Assembly: GCA_938038445.1 (NCBI GenBank)
Contig: CALHRZ010000012.1
Coordinates: 62,001-126,000, forward strand
DNA: 64,000 nucleotides
Source: an uncultured bacterium
GTDB taxonomy: Bacteria; Verrucomicrobiota; Kiritimatiellia; CAIKKV01
Direction of reading: 5' to 3'
A model generated the notes under the pieces. It made no database searches, was not told where the DNA came from, and worked only from the letters and a program-made list of their open reading frames with translations. Below, one piece after another: positions 27,539 to 36,262 of the stretch. A program made the translations under genes and the position numbers. The number at the start of each line of letters is the position of its first letter. Position 1 is the stretch's first letter.

Positions 27539-28197
27539 GAGACAAACCGCCCACACTCCATTTTCAACACGCGGTGGGCTCGGCGAAAGGCCCGTTCATC
27601 ATGCGAAGCCATCAAAACCGTTCCCCCCTTTCGAACCAATATTTCACACAACTCCATCGCCACCCCCGCCAACTGTTCATCCAGATTGCCGGTCGGCTCG
27701 TCCGCCAGCAGAAGCTCGGGCCCGTGAAACAGCGCACGAGCAAGCGCCGCCCGTTGCCGCTCGCCCGTACTCAATTCCGAGGGTTTGTGATCCAACCGAT
27801 CGCCCAGCCCCAACCGCTCAAGCCATTCCCGCGCTCGCTTCTCCCCCTCGACAACGGGACAGACAATGGCCGGGGAAAGAACGTTCTCCAACACCGTCAA
27901 GTAGGGAATGAGATGAAACTGCTGAAACACGAAACCGACGGCTTTCGAGCGATATGCCACACGCTCCTCCGAACACATCTCCCGATAGAGATCGTGGCTT
28001 CCCACCTTCACCTCCCCACCGTCCGGGCGGCGCAATCCGCCCACCGTCAAAAGAAGCGTCGTCTTGCCGCAGCCGCTCGGTCCGCGCACAATCACCCATT
28101 CGCCATCGGAGAGGGTGAGCGAAACGGAATCCAACGCCGTCACGACGCCACGCCGGGTATGAAATCGCCGTGTCACTTGGGTCAGCTCGACCTTCAT
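27535..28197 (-). CDS. LolD/MacB-type ABC transporter ATP-binding protein
   Basis: 220 residues. Walker A GPSGCGKTTLLL, Q-loop FVFQQFHLIPYLTVLENV, signature LSTGERQRAALARAL and Walker B LLLADEPTGNLDEQLA are all intact. The NLDE and FHLIPYLTV motifs are typical of the LolD/MacB/FtsE branch, which acts by mechanotransmission on periplasmic substrates rather than by import. Start at ATG 28197 overlaps the permease stop as ATGA; its own stop overlaps the propeller gene start. Partner is the FtsX-like permease directly upstream. Confidence 0.9.
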   Translation of the reverse strand: MKVELTQVTRRFHTRRGVVTALDSVSLTLSDGEWVIVRGPSGCGKTTLLLTVGGLRRPDGGEVKVGSHDLYREMCSEERVAYRSKAVGFVFQQFHLIPYLTVLENVLSPAIVCPVVEGEKRAREWLERLGLGDRLDHKPSELSTGERQRAALARALFHGPELLLADEPTGNLDEQLAGVAMELCEILVRKGGTVLMASHDERAFRRAHRVLKMECGRFVS

Positions 28198-29486
28198 GCA
28201 GACTCCTCGGCCAACACGTCGGCCGGATCCTGCCCCGCAGCGATCAAGGCGGGCCCCAGCGCGGCCGCCGCGCTCAGCACCGGCCCGCCGAAGATCGCGA
28301 TCATGAACCGAACCGGATCCACCAGGGTCCGAATCAGGGTCCACGAGAGCCCTTCGCCCGACGACCAAACCGCCATTCCCACGCCTCCAACCGCACCCGC
28401 CAATCCCCCCGTCCAGCCAATCAAAACGGCTTTCGCCAAAAACAACAAAAGAATCTGGTTTCGCCGAACCCCAAAAGCCCGTAAAATCCCGATCTCCCCC
28501 CGCCGAGCGCGAACGTTGGAAAAGGACAAAATCAGAACCCAAAGTGCCGCCCCCACAGTGGCCAGAGGAGTCGCCCAAGCAAAAAGCCGTTCCCGTTCCG
28601 CGCGCAAACGCAACCGATGCTCCCGCTCCGCTTCAAGGGCCGTGCGGGCCGCTTCCGCCGCACGGTTCCTCGCGTCCGCCCGCCCCTTCGCAAGCGAGGT
28701 GAACTCGAACACCTGGACGTCCGGAAGAAAACGGGATATTTCGGCCGCAATCTGACCCACCGAATCCCAATGACAGACACACTCCAGCGCCAAAATCGCG
28801 TTGATGCGGCCGGGTTGCCCCAGCCATCCCTGCACCTTGTCCATCGCGACCCACACCGCCAGGTCGTCCGCCGATCCCCGTAACCGCTCCACCCGCTCCA
28901 CGCGAAAACTCTCCCCCAAAAGCGTCACCGTTTCACCGGCCGCTACCCCCACACGCTCGGCAATCGTTCGACCCATCGCAACGGACCCCGCAGGAATCGG
29001 CGCGAAAATGGGCGAACGATCGCCTCGGCCTTGCACCCCTGTAATCGGCACTTGCCCCCGAACACCTGTCAGCAAAATTCGCTCCCCTGTTTCCGGCCAA
29101 ACCGTCCACTGTTGCAGAATCGGCAGCAAATGATTAAGGGTCTCAATGCCGCCCTGAGCCAAACGGTCGGCATAATCATCGGGCATGAAGGTCGTCGGAT
29201 GCCCCACCCGTCTCATCTCGGCTAAGTCCTGATCGCGAGGAAGAATCATCACGTTGTAGCCCATCGCTTTCATGATCTTCCGGTAATCATCCTGTAGACG
29301 GGCCATCTCCGCCCGGGTCTGCGCCTCCTTCTCGGCCAGATGCTGTTCCGTCCGCCGATCGTGTACCCGGAGAAGTCCAGCCCCACCCGTCAGCACCGCC
29401 GCTGCGACCGCCACCGAAACGGCAGCCAGCCAAAACGACGCCGCTCGGGCAGCCAATTCCCGGCGCCATAGCGTCCACAAGGTCAT
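28194..29486 (-). CDS. FtsX/MacB-type ABC transporter permease
   Basis: 430 residues. Topology fits MacB/LolCE/FtsX permeases: one N-terminal helix (ASFWLAAVSVAVAAAVLTGG), then a large extracytoplasmic domain with a coiled-coil-rich start and a MacB-PCD-like core, then three C-terminal helices. These include ILSFSNVRARRGEIGILRAFG, which carries the conserved RRxEIGILRAxG coupling motif. A second coiled-coil (RADARNRAAEAARTALEAER) precedes the last helices. Start ATG 29486 overlaps the preceding stop as ATGA. With the LolD-type ATPase it forms a complete minimal exporter or mechanotransmitter. Acting on the exported propeller protein or its cofactor is a guess from position. Confidence 0.87.
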   Translation of the reverse strand: MTLWTLWRRELAARAASFWLAAVSVAVAAAVLTGGAGLLRVHDRRTEQHLAEKEAQTRAEMARLQDDYRKIMKAMGYNVMILPRDQDLAEMRRVGHPTTFMPDDYADRLAQGGIETLNHLLPILQQWTVWPETGERILLTGVRGQVPITGVQGRGDRSPIFAPIPAGSVAMGRTIAERVGVAAGETVTLLGESFRVERVERLRGSADDLAVWVAMDKVQGWLGQPGRINAILALECVCHWDSVGQIAAEISRFLPDVQVFEFTSLAKGRADARNRAAEAARTALEAEREHRLRLRAERERLFAWATPLATVGAALWVLILSFSNVRARRGEIGILRAFGVRRNQILLLFLAKAVLIGWTGGLAGAVGGVGMAVWSSGEGLSWTLIRTLVDPVRFMIAIFGGPVLSAAAALGPALIAAGQDPADVLAEESA

Positions 29487-30634
29487 GGCGGCCCTCCCAA
29501 ACGGCGCAACCGCCGCAGAGTGAATATCGCCCAAAAGCCGGCACCCGCCAACAACAGAATCGCTGCCGGCGGACAACCCGATGCCCACAAAGGGCAAGCA
29601 GAAAAAAATCGACGGATCCCTGCCGAAGAAGCCGTCCCGTTTAAGTCCGTTTCCCCCCATCGCGCCACCGCCGCTTCTTCCAATTCGCGGACACGAGCTT
29701 CCACCTCGCCGGCCTTCTGAAAGAAATCGGCAGGCCTCGCTCCTGACAGCCGGTCCCCTTCCCAGTCCGCACGCATCAACAATTCCAACCCCGGATTCTG
29801 AGACTTGATCTCGCACGCGCAGGGACCCGTAAGAAACTCGGCCGCTTCCGCGATCGTCCGTTCGTTGATGCCCTGGCCAATCAAGGCGTACAACACAAGC
29901 CCCCTTCCAAAAATCGGAAAGACCATCGGTTCCCCAACATAATCAAGCAAATCGGGTTCGCTTCCCATCAACAACGCCCGAAGCGCCGACTCCTCCTCCG
30001 TATCCCGGCTCAACCGCAAAACGGAAAAAGAAAAACGATCAACGGATAACGCGCACTCCGGGGGAACGGTCAGCACTCGTTCCAGTCGGGCAAGCTCGCG
30101 AGAAAGAAGCGCCATCGCCCGTTCATCCTTGCGGGAATTCCCACTCTCCAGAAACAGCCAAACCGCGGCTTTTCCCGCCCCAAGTTCCTGCGCAATCGTC
30201 TCGCGGAGCGGCGAGGATAGCCACGAGGCGCTCTCCCCGCGGCGAAAAGCCCCCGCCCAGGCCATCCGCCGCCGGTTGTCCCGCACCGGATAACGAAGAT
30301 ACACCCACGGCAGAGATTGGGGAGGAACTTCCGCCAACAGCGCTCCATATCCCACATCGTCTGTCTGCGAAAGATTAACCTCCCGAACTATAAGATTTCC
30401 AACAAGCGCGGCATCACGCCACTCTTTCAAAACAGTTTCTGCGTCCTCCCCGCCACGGTGAACCACAACGACCTCATAATCGTCCGGCGGCCAGTTCTGA
30501 AGCGCATAACGGTAAACCGGCGTGTCACATGCCCGAACAGCAGAACAAACCCAAGGCCATGTCCCCGCGCCTATCCAGAATAAAAGGGAAACCCATCGAG
30601 GTTTTCCACACGTTCTCACGGACGCAGATCGCAT
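29483..30634 (-). CDS. Exported, membrane-anchored protein of unknown function
   Basis: 383 residues, not assigned to a named family. A signal-like hydrophobic stretch (WVSLLFWIGAGTWPWVCSA) is followed by ACDTPVYRYALQNWPPDDYEV. A mixed alpha/beta N-terminal region vaguely recalls a thioredoxin fold but has no CxxC. Near residue 275 comes the motif GPCACEIKSQNPG, then a charged helix (KAGEVEARVRELEEAAVARW) and a C-terminal membrane helix (PAAILLLAGAGFWAIFTL) with a basic tail. First gene of the overlapping run; its stop overlaps the FtsX-type start. Possible starts are ATG 30634 (used) and TTG 30643. Conserved-looking Cys residues hint at redox or metal work, unproven. Confidence 0.72.
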   Translation of the reverse strand: MRSASVRTCGKPRWVSLLFWIGAGTWPWVCSAVRACDTPVYRYALQNWPPDDYEVVVVHRGGEDAETVLKEWRDAALVGNLIVREVNLSQTDDVGYGALLAEVPPQSLPWVYLRYPVRDNRRRMAWAGAFRRGESASWLSSPLRETIAQELGAGKAAVWLFLESGNSRKDERAMALLSRELARLERVLTVPPECALSVDRFSFSVLRLSRDTEEESALRALLMGSEPDLLDYVGEPMVFPIFGRGLVLYALIGQGINERTIAEAAEFLTGPCACEIKSQNPGLELLMRADWEGDRLSGARPADFFQKAGEVEARVRELEEAAVARWGETDLNGTASSAGIRRFFSACPLWASGCPPAAILLLAGAGFWAIFTLRRLRRLGGPP

Positions 30635-30688
30635 TATTATCAATTATCCGAAAAATCTGTCCGGCGAGACAAGCGCAAATTCTCTCGG

Positions 30689-32740
30689 CTAATCGAGCAT
30701 CAGACGGCCGGCACGAAGGGAACGCCGGCCAATCTCCAGGAACTGTTCCCGATTCGCCCGACGATCCCCCCAAAGCGCGAGTTCATACTCCATCGAAACG
30801 CGGGCGCCGGCGGGAGGGGAAACAGGCCGATTCCGTTCGTCCCGGAACAAAACCTCCATGTGAAAGTCAATGTAATTCCCACAGATCACGTGCCGCACGG
30901 GAAGCTCCGGATTGAAATTCCGGGTCAGCATGACCATGTTCCCCCGATCGGAGGAATAAAAGGCAAAAAAACCGCCGCCCGAAAAGGTTTCCAATTCCCG
31001 ATCGCCTTCCGTTGTCCGCTCCCGCGTTCGTAACCACTTTTGCCGTCCATCGGGCGCCATCCAAAGGACCTCGTCGTACCACCACTCGTCCGGATTGACC
31101 CCCCGAAAAGGAAACACATCGAAAAATTGCACACCGGAATAAGGCCAAGAATCCAAAACGGTAAAAGCCGCCTCCACATGGAGCCGATTCCAGTGCGAGT
31201 CCCCCGGAACCGTAACCCGAAATTCCGAACGAACCCGCCTATTGGCATTCCAACTAGAATACGTAAAAATCACCCGCTCCGGACCATTCTCGAGAATCTG
31301 GAACCGTTCCAACTGATCGGCAATCTGAAGGGACGTATAGCCGCAGAACGAAAACCACGTCAGAAAATTTTCCCCCAAGGCATATTCCCGTTGGCCATAG
31401 GCCCGCATGGACCGGATGCGCCCATCCAGGGGAGAAAAGCGAAACCCCGCCCACCGAGACCCTGTCCGATCCGAAAACAAGCAGTAGCTGCGCCAGGGAT
31501 CCCGATTCTGATAGGCCAGTTGTATGCCGCGCGTTTCCCATACCTCGACCACCCGGTTGCGAAGACCCAACGGAACTTCCACCAGTGCCATGTCCGCCGG
31601 CCCCTCCGGAAATTCCCGAATGGGCGCCAACGGATCATCCGCAATGCCCCCATCGCCGGCCAATTGAGGCAACACTTGCCCTCCATCCAGCCGCACTTCG
31701 ACGCCGGCATGCCCTGTCAAGCCCACCACCTTGAGGCGCACCGTCCGACCCAAAGGATCTTGCGGAATGTCAATCCGCAAGGGATTACCCGTCTTCCGTA
31801 TTTCGTAGGCCCCTTCCTGATCATTGTAACCCGACCCCCCAAAGCGCGGATGCACATGGACCACCCCACCCTCCAGCGCAAACTTCACCGGTTCCCGGTC
31901 CGCGAGAACAAAAGCCGGCGCCCGCTCGGGAAAAGCCGTCAAACGAAAGACAGCACCAAACATCGGATCCGCTTTTGCCACCACCTTCACCGTATCCCAC
32001 TCCATCCGTGTTCGATTGGGACCATCGGGGGAAAGCCGCATCGGCGCGCCAAAGCCCGGAAAATGCTGAAACAAATACGAAGGCCAACGATAATAGGTCG
32101 GAGCGCCCCCTTCGGTCCGATTGACGAAATTCCTATGCTCCATCGTCCATTTCGGCCGCCAGTAGAGGGCAAACGGCGCCGCCCCCGGGGCATTGGTCCA
32201 TCCAATCCATCCCTCCAAAGGCGCTTCATGCCCCGACAGCGCCATGGGACGGAAGGGTCCGCCAGGCGCTTCAATGACCCATGCCGCCGCCGTGACGCCT
32301 GTATGAGCCGCCGGATCTTCAAACATCACGCAAGTCGTGACAAACAATTGGCCATCCCGATAAGCCCACACCTCTGTCATCCCGTTCCCATGATAAGTCC
32401 CCTCGACGTCCAGAAGCCGGAAATGACAGCGCCCCCCGATGCGCAACGGCCCTTCCTCGAGAAAACGAATTTCAGGATTTCGATCCCATTCCTGCCGGAC
32501 TTCCCGCTCTCGTCCATCGGATAGAACCACCCGCCCTTCCCATCCCCCCCTCCCCAGCGACCGACCGTCGAGCGTTCGCCACTCCAAGACACCCCCCTGC
32601 CACCTTGAAAACGCAAAGCGGCTTTCTCCTATGCGACCTTCGACCCCTCCATTAAAGGGGTAAAAGCCGCCATCCTGGGCATTCAAAACATTTTGGATTA
32701 GGTAAAAAATCCCGGCGGCCCAAAAAACGTTCCGTCTCAT
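30689..32740 (-). CDS. Large secreted protein of unknown function
   Basis: 683 residues, unassigned. A signal peptide (RRNVFWAAGIFYLIQNVLNAQ) follows an ATG with AAAGAGGGGAAG just upstream, which fixes the start at 32740; longer readings would lack an export signal. The remainder is beta-strand and aromatic-rich (many Trp, Tyr, Phe-Pro), without membrane segments, and looks like a sugar-binding or hydrolase-like beta-sandwich protein, for example WIGWTNAPGAAPFALYW and NFVNRTEGGAPTYYRW. No catalytic motif could be recognised. It ends 55 bases before the eight-gene run on the same strand and may be its first gene. Divergent from a UroD-like gene. Confidence 0.7.
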   Translation of the reverse strand: MRRNVFWAAGIFYLIQNVLNAQDGGFYPFNGGVEGRIGESRFAFSRWQGGVLEWRTLDGRSLGRGGWEGRVVLSDGREREVRQEWDRNPEIRFLEEGPLRIGGRCHFRLLDVEGTYHGNGMTEVWAYRDGQLFVTTCVMFEDPAAHTGVTAAAWVIEAPGGPFRPMALSGHEAPLEGWIGWTNAPGAAPFALYWRPKWTMEHRNFVNRTEGGAPTYYRWPSYLFQHFPGFGAPMRLSPDGPNRTRMEWDTVKVVAKADPMFGAVFRLTAFPERAPAFVLADREPVKFALEGGVVHVHPRFGGSGYNDQEGAYEIRKTGNPLRIDIPQDPLGRTVRLKVVGLTGHAGVEVRLDGGQVLPQLAGDGGIADDPLAPIREFPEGPADMALVEVPLGLRNRVVEVWETRGIQLAYQNRDPWRSYCLFSDRTGSRWAGFRFSPLDGRIRSMRAYGQREYALGENFLTWFSFCGYTSLQIADQLERFQILENGPERVIFTYSSWNANRRVRSEFRVTVPGDSHWNRLHVEAAFTVLDSWPYSGVQFFDVFPFRGVNPDEWWYDEVLWMAPDGRQKWLRTRERTTEGDRELETFSGGGFFAFYSSDRGNMVMLTRNFNPELPVRHVICGNYIDFHMEVLFRDERNRPVSPPAGARVSMEYELALWGDRRANREQFLEIGRRSLRAGRLMLD

Positions 32741-32826
32741 CTTCCCCTCTTTGAAATTGTACTGTGACCCGTGATTGCTTATTATAAGACGAGAAATTAA
32801 AAAAGAAATCCCAAGAGATTCCTCCA

Positions 32827-33984
32827 ATGACCCCTCGCCAACGCGCGCTCGCCGTTCTTCGTTATCAACCCTACGACCGTCTACCGATTGTGCACTTCGG
32901 TTTTTGGACCGAAACCCTAAACAAATGGGCTGCGGAAGGCCACCTCACGAAAGCAGAGGCCGCCGCCTGGGCGGATGGCAATCCCATTGATGCGGAACTT
33001 TCCGTAAAGCTCGGCTTCGATTTCAATTGGTACAGCGCGTTCCATCCCGATTACGGACTGCGCCCTCGGTTCGAAAGCAAGGTCATCCGGGAATTCCCGG
33101 ACGGCACCCGCCACATCCTCAACGGCGACGGCGTCGTTCTGATCAACCGCCCGGAGGCGGGCTCCATCCCTGCCGAAGTGGATCACCTCCTTAAAAACCG
33201 TGAGGCGTGGGAAACCCTCTACAAGCACCGTTACGCCTGGCACCCGGATCGCGTACGGAAAGGATGGGTGCGAGTGAACGACCGCATGGCGCGGTTCGAT
33301 GAAGGGGGCGCCGATTTTCTGCGGTCCGACCGGCGGGAGTATCTCTACGGCCTGCACTGCGGCAGTCTGTACGGCCAGATTCGAAATGTCCTCGGAGTGG
33401 AAGGTTCGGCTTTTCTCTACGCGGATGATGAAGCGCTGTTTACGGAAATCATCGATACGGTCGCTGATCTCTGCTTTCAAAACACGAAGATGGCGCTCGA
33501 ATCCGGCGCGCGGTTCGATTTCGCCCACTTCTGGGAAGATATCTGCTTCAAAAACGGCCCGCTGATTTCGCCCCCCGTTTTCGCCGAAAAGGTGGGCCCC
33601 CACTACAAACGTATCACCTCTCTCTGCGCGGAATACGGCCTCGATCTGGTCTCTCTGGACTGCGACGGCATGATCGACGCCTTGATTCCCATCTGGCTGG
33701 AAAACGGCGTGAACGTGATGTTCCCTATCGAAGTGGGCACCTGGAACGCTTCCATCCGACCGTGGCGCGAACAATACGGCCGCGCCCTCCGGGGCGTGGG
33801 CGGAATGAACAAAACAGTCTTCGCGCATGACCGAGCCGCAATTGATCGCGAAGTGACCCGGCTTAAAGAACTGGTCGCGCTCGGCGGTTACATCCCTTGC
33901 CCCGATCATCGCCTGGCGCCTGACGCTCAGTGGAATTTGGTCCGTTACTACTGCGACCGCATGCGCGAAACGTTCAACGGATAG
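32827..33984 (+). CDS. UroD-like (uroporphyrinogen decarboxylase fold) family protein
   Basis: 385 residues. Starts MTPRQRALAVLRYQPYDRLPI, a very typical opening of uroporphyrinogen-decarboxylase-like methyltransferase relatives (ExR...ALxxxxxDRxP). A Cys is kept at the family metal site in SLDCDGMIDALIP, but the His two residues before it is replaced (Leu-Asp-Cys), so a classical zinc-thiol methyltransferase role is doubtful. Paralogue of the partial gene at the window start. The last 11 bases overlap the convergent GH95-like gene. Only a weak ribosome site (AAGAGA) is seen. Real substrate unknown. Confidence 0.8.
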   Translation: MTPRQRALAVLRYQPYDRLPIVHFGFWTETLNKWAAEGHLTKAEAAAWADGNPIDAELSVKLGFDFNWYSAFHPDYGLRPRFESKVIREFPDGTRHILNGDGVVLINRPEAGSIPAEVDHLLKNREAWETLYKHRYAWHPDRVRKGWVRVNDRMARFDEGGADFLRSDRREYLYGLHCGSLYGQIRNVLGVEGSAFLYADDEALFTEIIDTVADLCFQNTKMALESGARFDFAHFWEDICFKNGPLISPPVFAEKVGPHYKRITSLCAEYGLDLVSLDCDGMIDALIPIWLENGVNVMFPIEVGTWNASIRPWREQYGRALRGVGGMNKTVFAHDRAAIDREVTRLKELVALGGYIPCPDHRLAPDAQWNLVRYYCDRMRETFNG

Positions 33985-36202
33985 CGATTAACTCCATCGC
34001 TTCACCCGGATCCATCGTGGCGCGAAAAACGGCCCCTTCCTCCTCAACGCCGCCCCGAACACGCCAGCGGCTCCCAAGGGAGTGCCACAAAACCAAATGG
34101 CCGCCAGCCAGACTCTTGACCCGAATGGAAACAGGGACCCCACGCTCCACCGTCGCACCAACCAAAAACGCCCCCTCCGTCCGAATGCCGTCGAACGCAA
34201 ACTCCCGCCACCCCTTGGGAATGCTGGGCAATACATGAATACCATCCCTCCGACTCTGAACCAGCAATTCCATCACGGCGGATAGAAATCCCATCGCAGC
34301 GTCCATCTGCATGATCTCGCGAAAATGGGGCGGTCTCCGAAAATCGGGGGTCCGCAGCGCCCCGTTGTCAATGACCGACCCGCCCGGAAAATCGGCGTTG
34401 TGAAGCGGCCCCCCGCCTTCGTTGGTAAACAGCCGAAGCCCCCAATGGAGCCAGTTGACCGCCGCATCGGCCAAATGGCACCGCGCGCAGAGAATCGCAG
34501 CCCACGGCACACACCATCCGGTCCACGCGCCTGCTCCCGTCCAAACCCAATGCCGGAGCGAAGCCGCCACAACCTCATGGTGAGCCGGGTCAAACGGATC
34601 GACCGTCGCAAAGGGATAGAGAGAGGCCAGATGACTATGATGCCGGTGGCTCTCTTCCAAATCCGTTCCCTCCCAAAGCGCAATCCGCCGGCCTCCGTCC
34701 GCAGTGAGAACGGTCGAGTAAGGCGGCAACCGGTCGGCCACTTCACGCCAGAAAGGATCCCGCCTCTCCCCTAATAAGGGAGCCGCTCGTTCCAACGCCT
34801 CGATGACCGCATGAAGACAGGCCAGTTGAAAACTGGCATCCCGCCCCCAAGCGTTCATCCCCGCGCCCCGATATTCAGGGCTGACACTGACGGGAAGCGA
34901 CCACCGTTTACGGCCGTTTTCTTCCACTTCTTCCAGCATGGCCGCATACCCATGGAATGCGCCATTAAGAAGCGGCCATGCGACCTCCCTCAAAACCGCA
35001 GAATCATGGGTGTATTGATAGTGCTGCCACGCCATCAGAGCCATCCACCCTGTGCAGGCATGATCAATGGTCCCCGTCCAAAACGACCCCACCACGTGAC
35101 AACGATCATTCACCGCGTGAGGAAGCATCATCGCACCCGAACGACCGAAAAACCGTTCCCCGCATTCCTTGAGCCGAGGAAACCAGGATTGGAGAAGATC
35201 CCATAACGGCTGAAGATGGGTCGGCCGATTGGAGGCCAGACAAGGGGTATAAATCATCTGGACGTTGATGTTAAAGTGATAATCGTTGCTCCAGGGCGGA
35301 ATCTGATACTCTTCCATCCAAGGACCTTGCAGCGTGGCCGCAACGCCCCCAGGCGTCGTCAGCCCCGCCTGACGGTAAAGTCCATACAGCCAGGCCCGCT
35401 GTAGCACAGCATCCGGCAGCCGAACGGAGGGCACATCGTTCCAATAGACACGCCACCACCGGTCGCTCCGCCTTTCCTCCTGCTGGAGATCGGCGCCCGA
35501 TAGCCGCGCACGGGCAGACTCCGCCGGCTCCGATCCAAGAGCCGTCGCGATCACCATCCGACCCGGCATGATCTTCCATGCGATCGCCAACGCTTCATCC
35601 GCAGGAAAACGTTGCACCATCAAACCGCCCTCCGCCGTCTGATGGAGTTCCGGCGGTTGAACCCCCCACGCCTCCAACGTCTGGCGCACAAACTCATAGG
35701 CCGGAAGAAAATGAACGCGCGACAGGGATGAAAGCGCAGCCTCCCACTCCAGCCATAAAAGTTCATCGGACATGGACTGACGGATCCGAAGCGGAAAAAA
35801 GGACCCGTCCGTTCGTTCCATCTCCACCGTCAGCACGCCGCGCCGAAGGGCCAGCGTCGCTCGTCGAGGTCGAACCCCACTGCCAAACTCCAGCTCAAAA
35901 CGCCCCCCGCCAAGCTGATAGGGCCGCGGCGGATTGCCGGGCATCTGAGGCTCAGCAAAAATGCGCCGAACCCCCGTTTCATCGCCCGCTTCGAGAAGGG
36001 CACGCACTTCCTCAAAAGTGGCCCGATGATCAAAGGGTACCCCGCCTCGACGATCCCAAAAACCCGCGCGAGAAACGGTCAGACAGAGACGATTCTCGCC
36101 CCATACCATCGCCCCCTGCCGCCCGTTTCCCAGCACAACACCCGTGTGAGTTCTCGGTAAAGGAAAATCCCAGGACAACACTCGATGAGTTCGTGTGTTC
36201 AT
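33974..36202 (-). CDS. Glycoside hydrolase family 95-like protein (alpha-L-fucosidase/galactosidase type)
   Basis: 742 residues, near the GH95 size. The N-terminal beta-domain opens with GVVLGNGRQGAMVWGEN, diagnostic for GH95. The alpha/alpha-toroid contains FNINVQMIYTPC, in the place of the family Asn-x-Asn pair, then VSVSPEYR, ESHRHHSHLASLYPF and QMDAAMGFLSAVMELL. The C-terminal strand block has LPSIPKGWREF. GH95 enzymes remove alpha-1,2-fucose or alpha-L-galactose from polysaccharides. No signal peptide from the chosen ATG at 36202, so probably cytoplasmic; an in-frame TTG at 36238 is an alternative start. Substrate is uncertain. Confidence 0.83.
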   Translation of the reverse strand: MNTRTHRVLSWDFPLPRTHTGVVLGNGRQGAMVWGENRLCLTVSRAGFWDRRGGVPFDHRATFEEVRALLEAGDETGVRRIFAEPQMPGNPPRPYQLGGGRFELEFGSGVRPRRATLALRRGVLTVEMERTDGSFFPLRIRQSMSDELLWLEWEAALSSLSRVHFLPAYEFVRQTLEAWGVQPPELHQTAEGGLMVQRFPADEALAIAWKIMPGRMVIATALGSEPAESARARLSGADLQQEERRSDRWWRVYWNDVPSVRLPDAVLQRAWLYGLYRQAGLTTPGGVAATLQGPWMEEYQIPPWSNDYHFNINVQMIYTPCLASNRPTHLQPLWDLLQSWFPRLKECGERFFGRSGAMMLPHAVNDRCHVVGSFWTGTIDHACTGWMALMAWQHYQYTHDSAVLREVAWPLLNGAFHGYAAMLEEVEENGRKRWSLPVSVSPEYRGAGMNAWGRDASFQLACLHAVIEALERAAPLLGERRDPFWREVADRLPPYSTVLTADGGRRIALWEGTDLEESHRHHSHLASLYPFATVDPFDPAHHEVVAASLRHWVWTGAGAWTGWCVPWAAILCARCHLADAAVNWLHWGLRLFTNEGGGPLHNADFPGGSVIDNGALRTPDFRRPPHFREIMQMDAAMGFLSAVMELLVQSRRDGIHVLPSIPKGWREFAFDGIRTEGAFLVGATVERGVPVSIRVKSLAGGHLVLWHSLGSRWRVRGGVEEEGAVFRATMDPGEAMELIAIR

Positions 36203-36262
36203 GGGAACCCATTCCCATAACACCGTCCCCTTTGTCAAGAAAGAGAAACACCGCCCGATGGC

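Noticed and set aside
31040-32524. 494-codon plus-strand open frame inside the secreted unknown gene
   Set aside because: Pro/Arg/His-rich antisense mirror; the opposite strand has a signal peptide and ribosome site.
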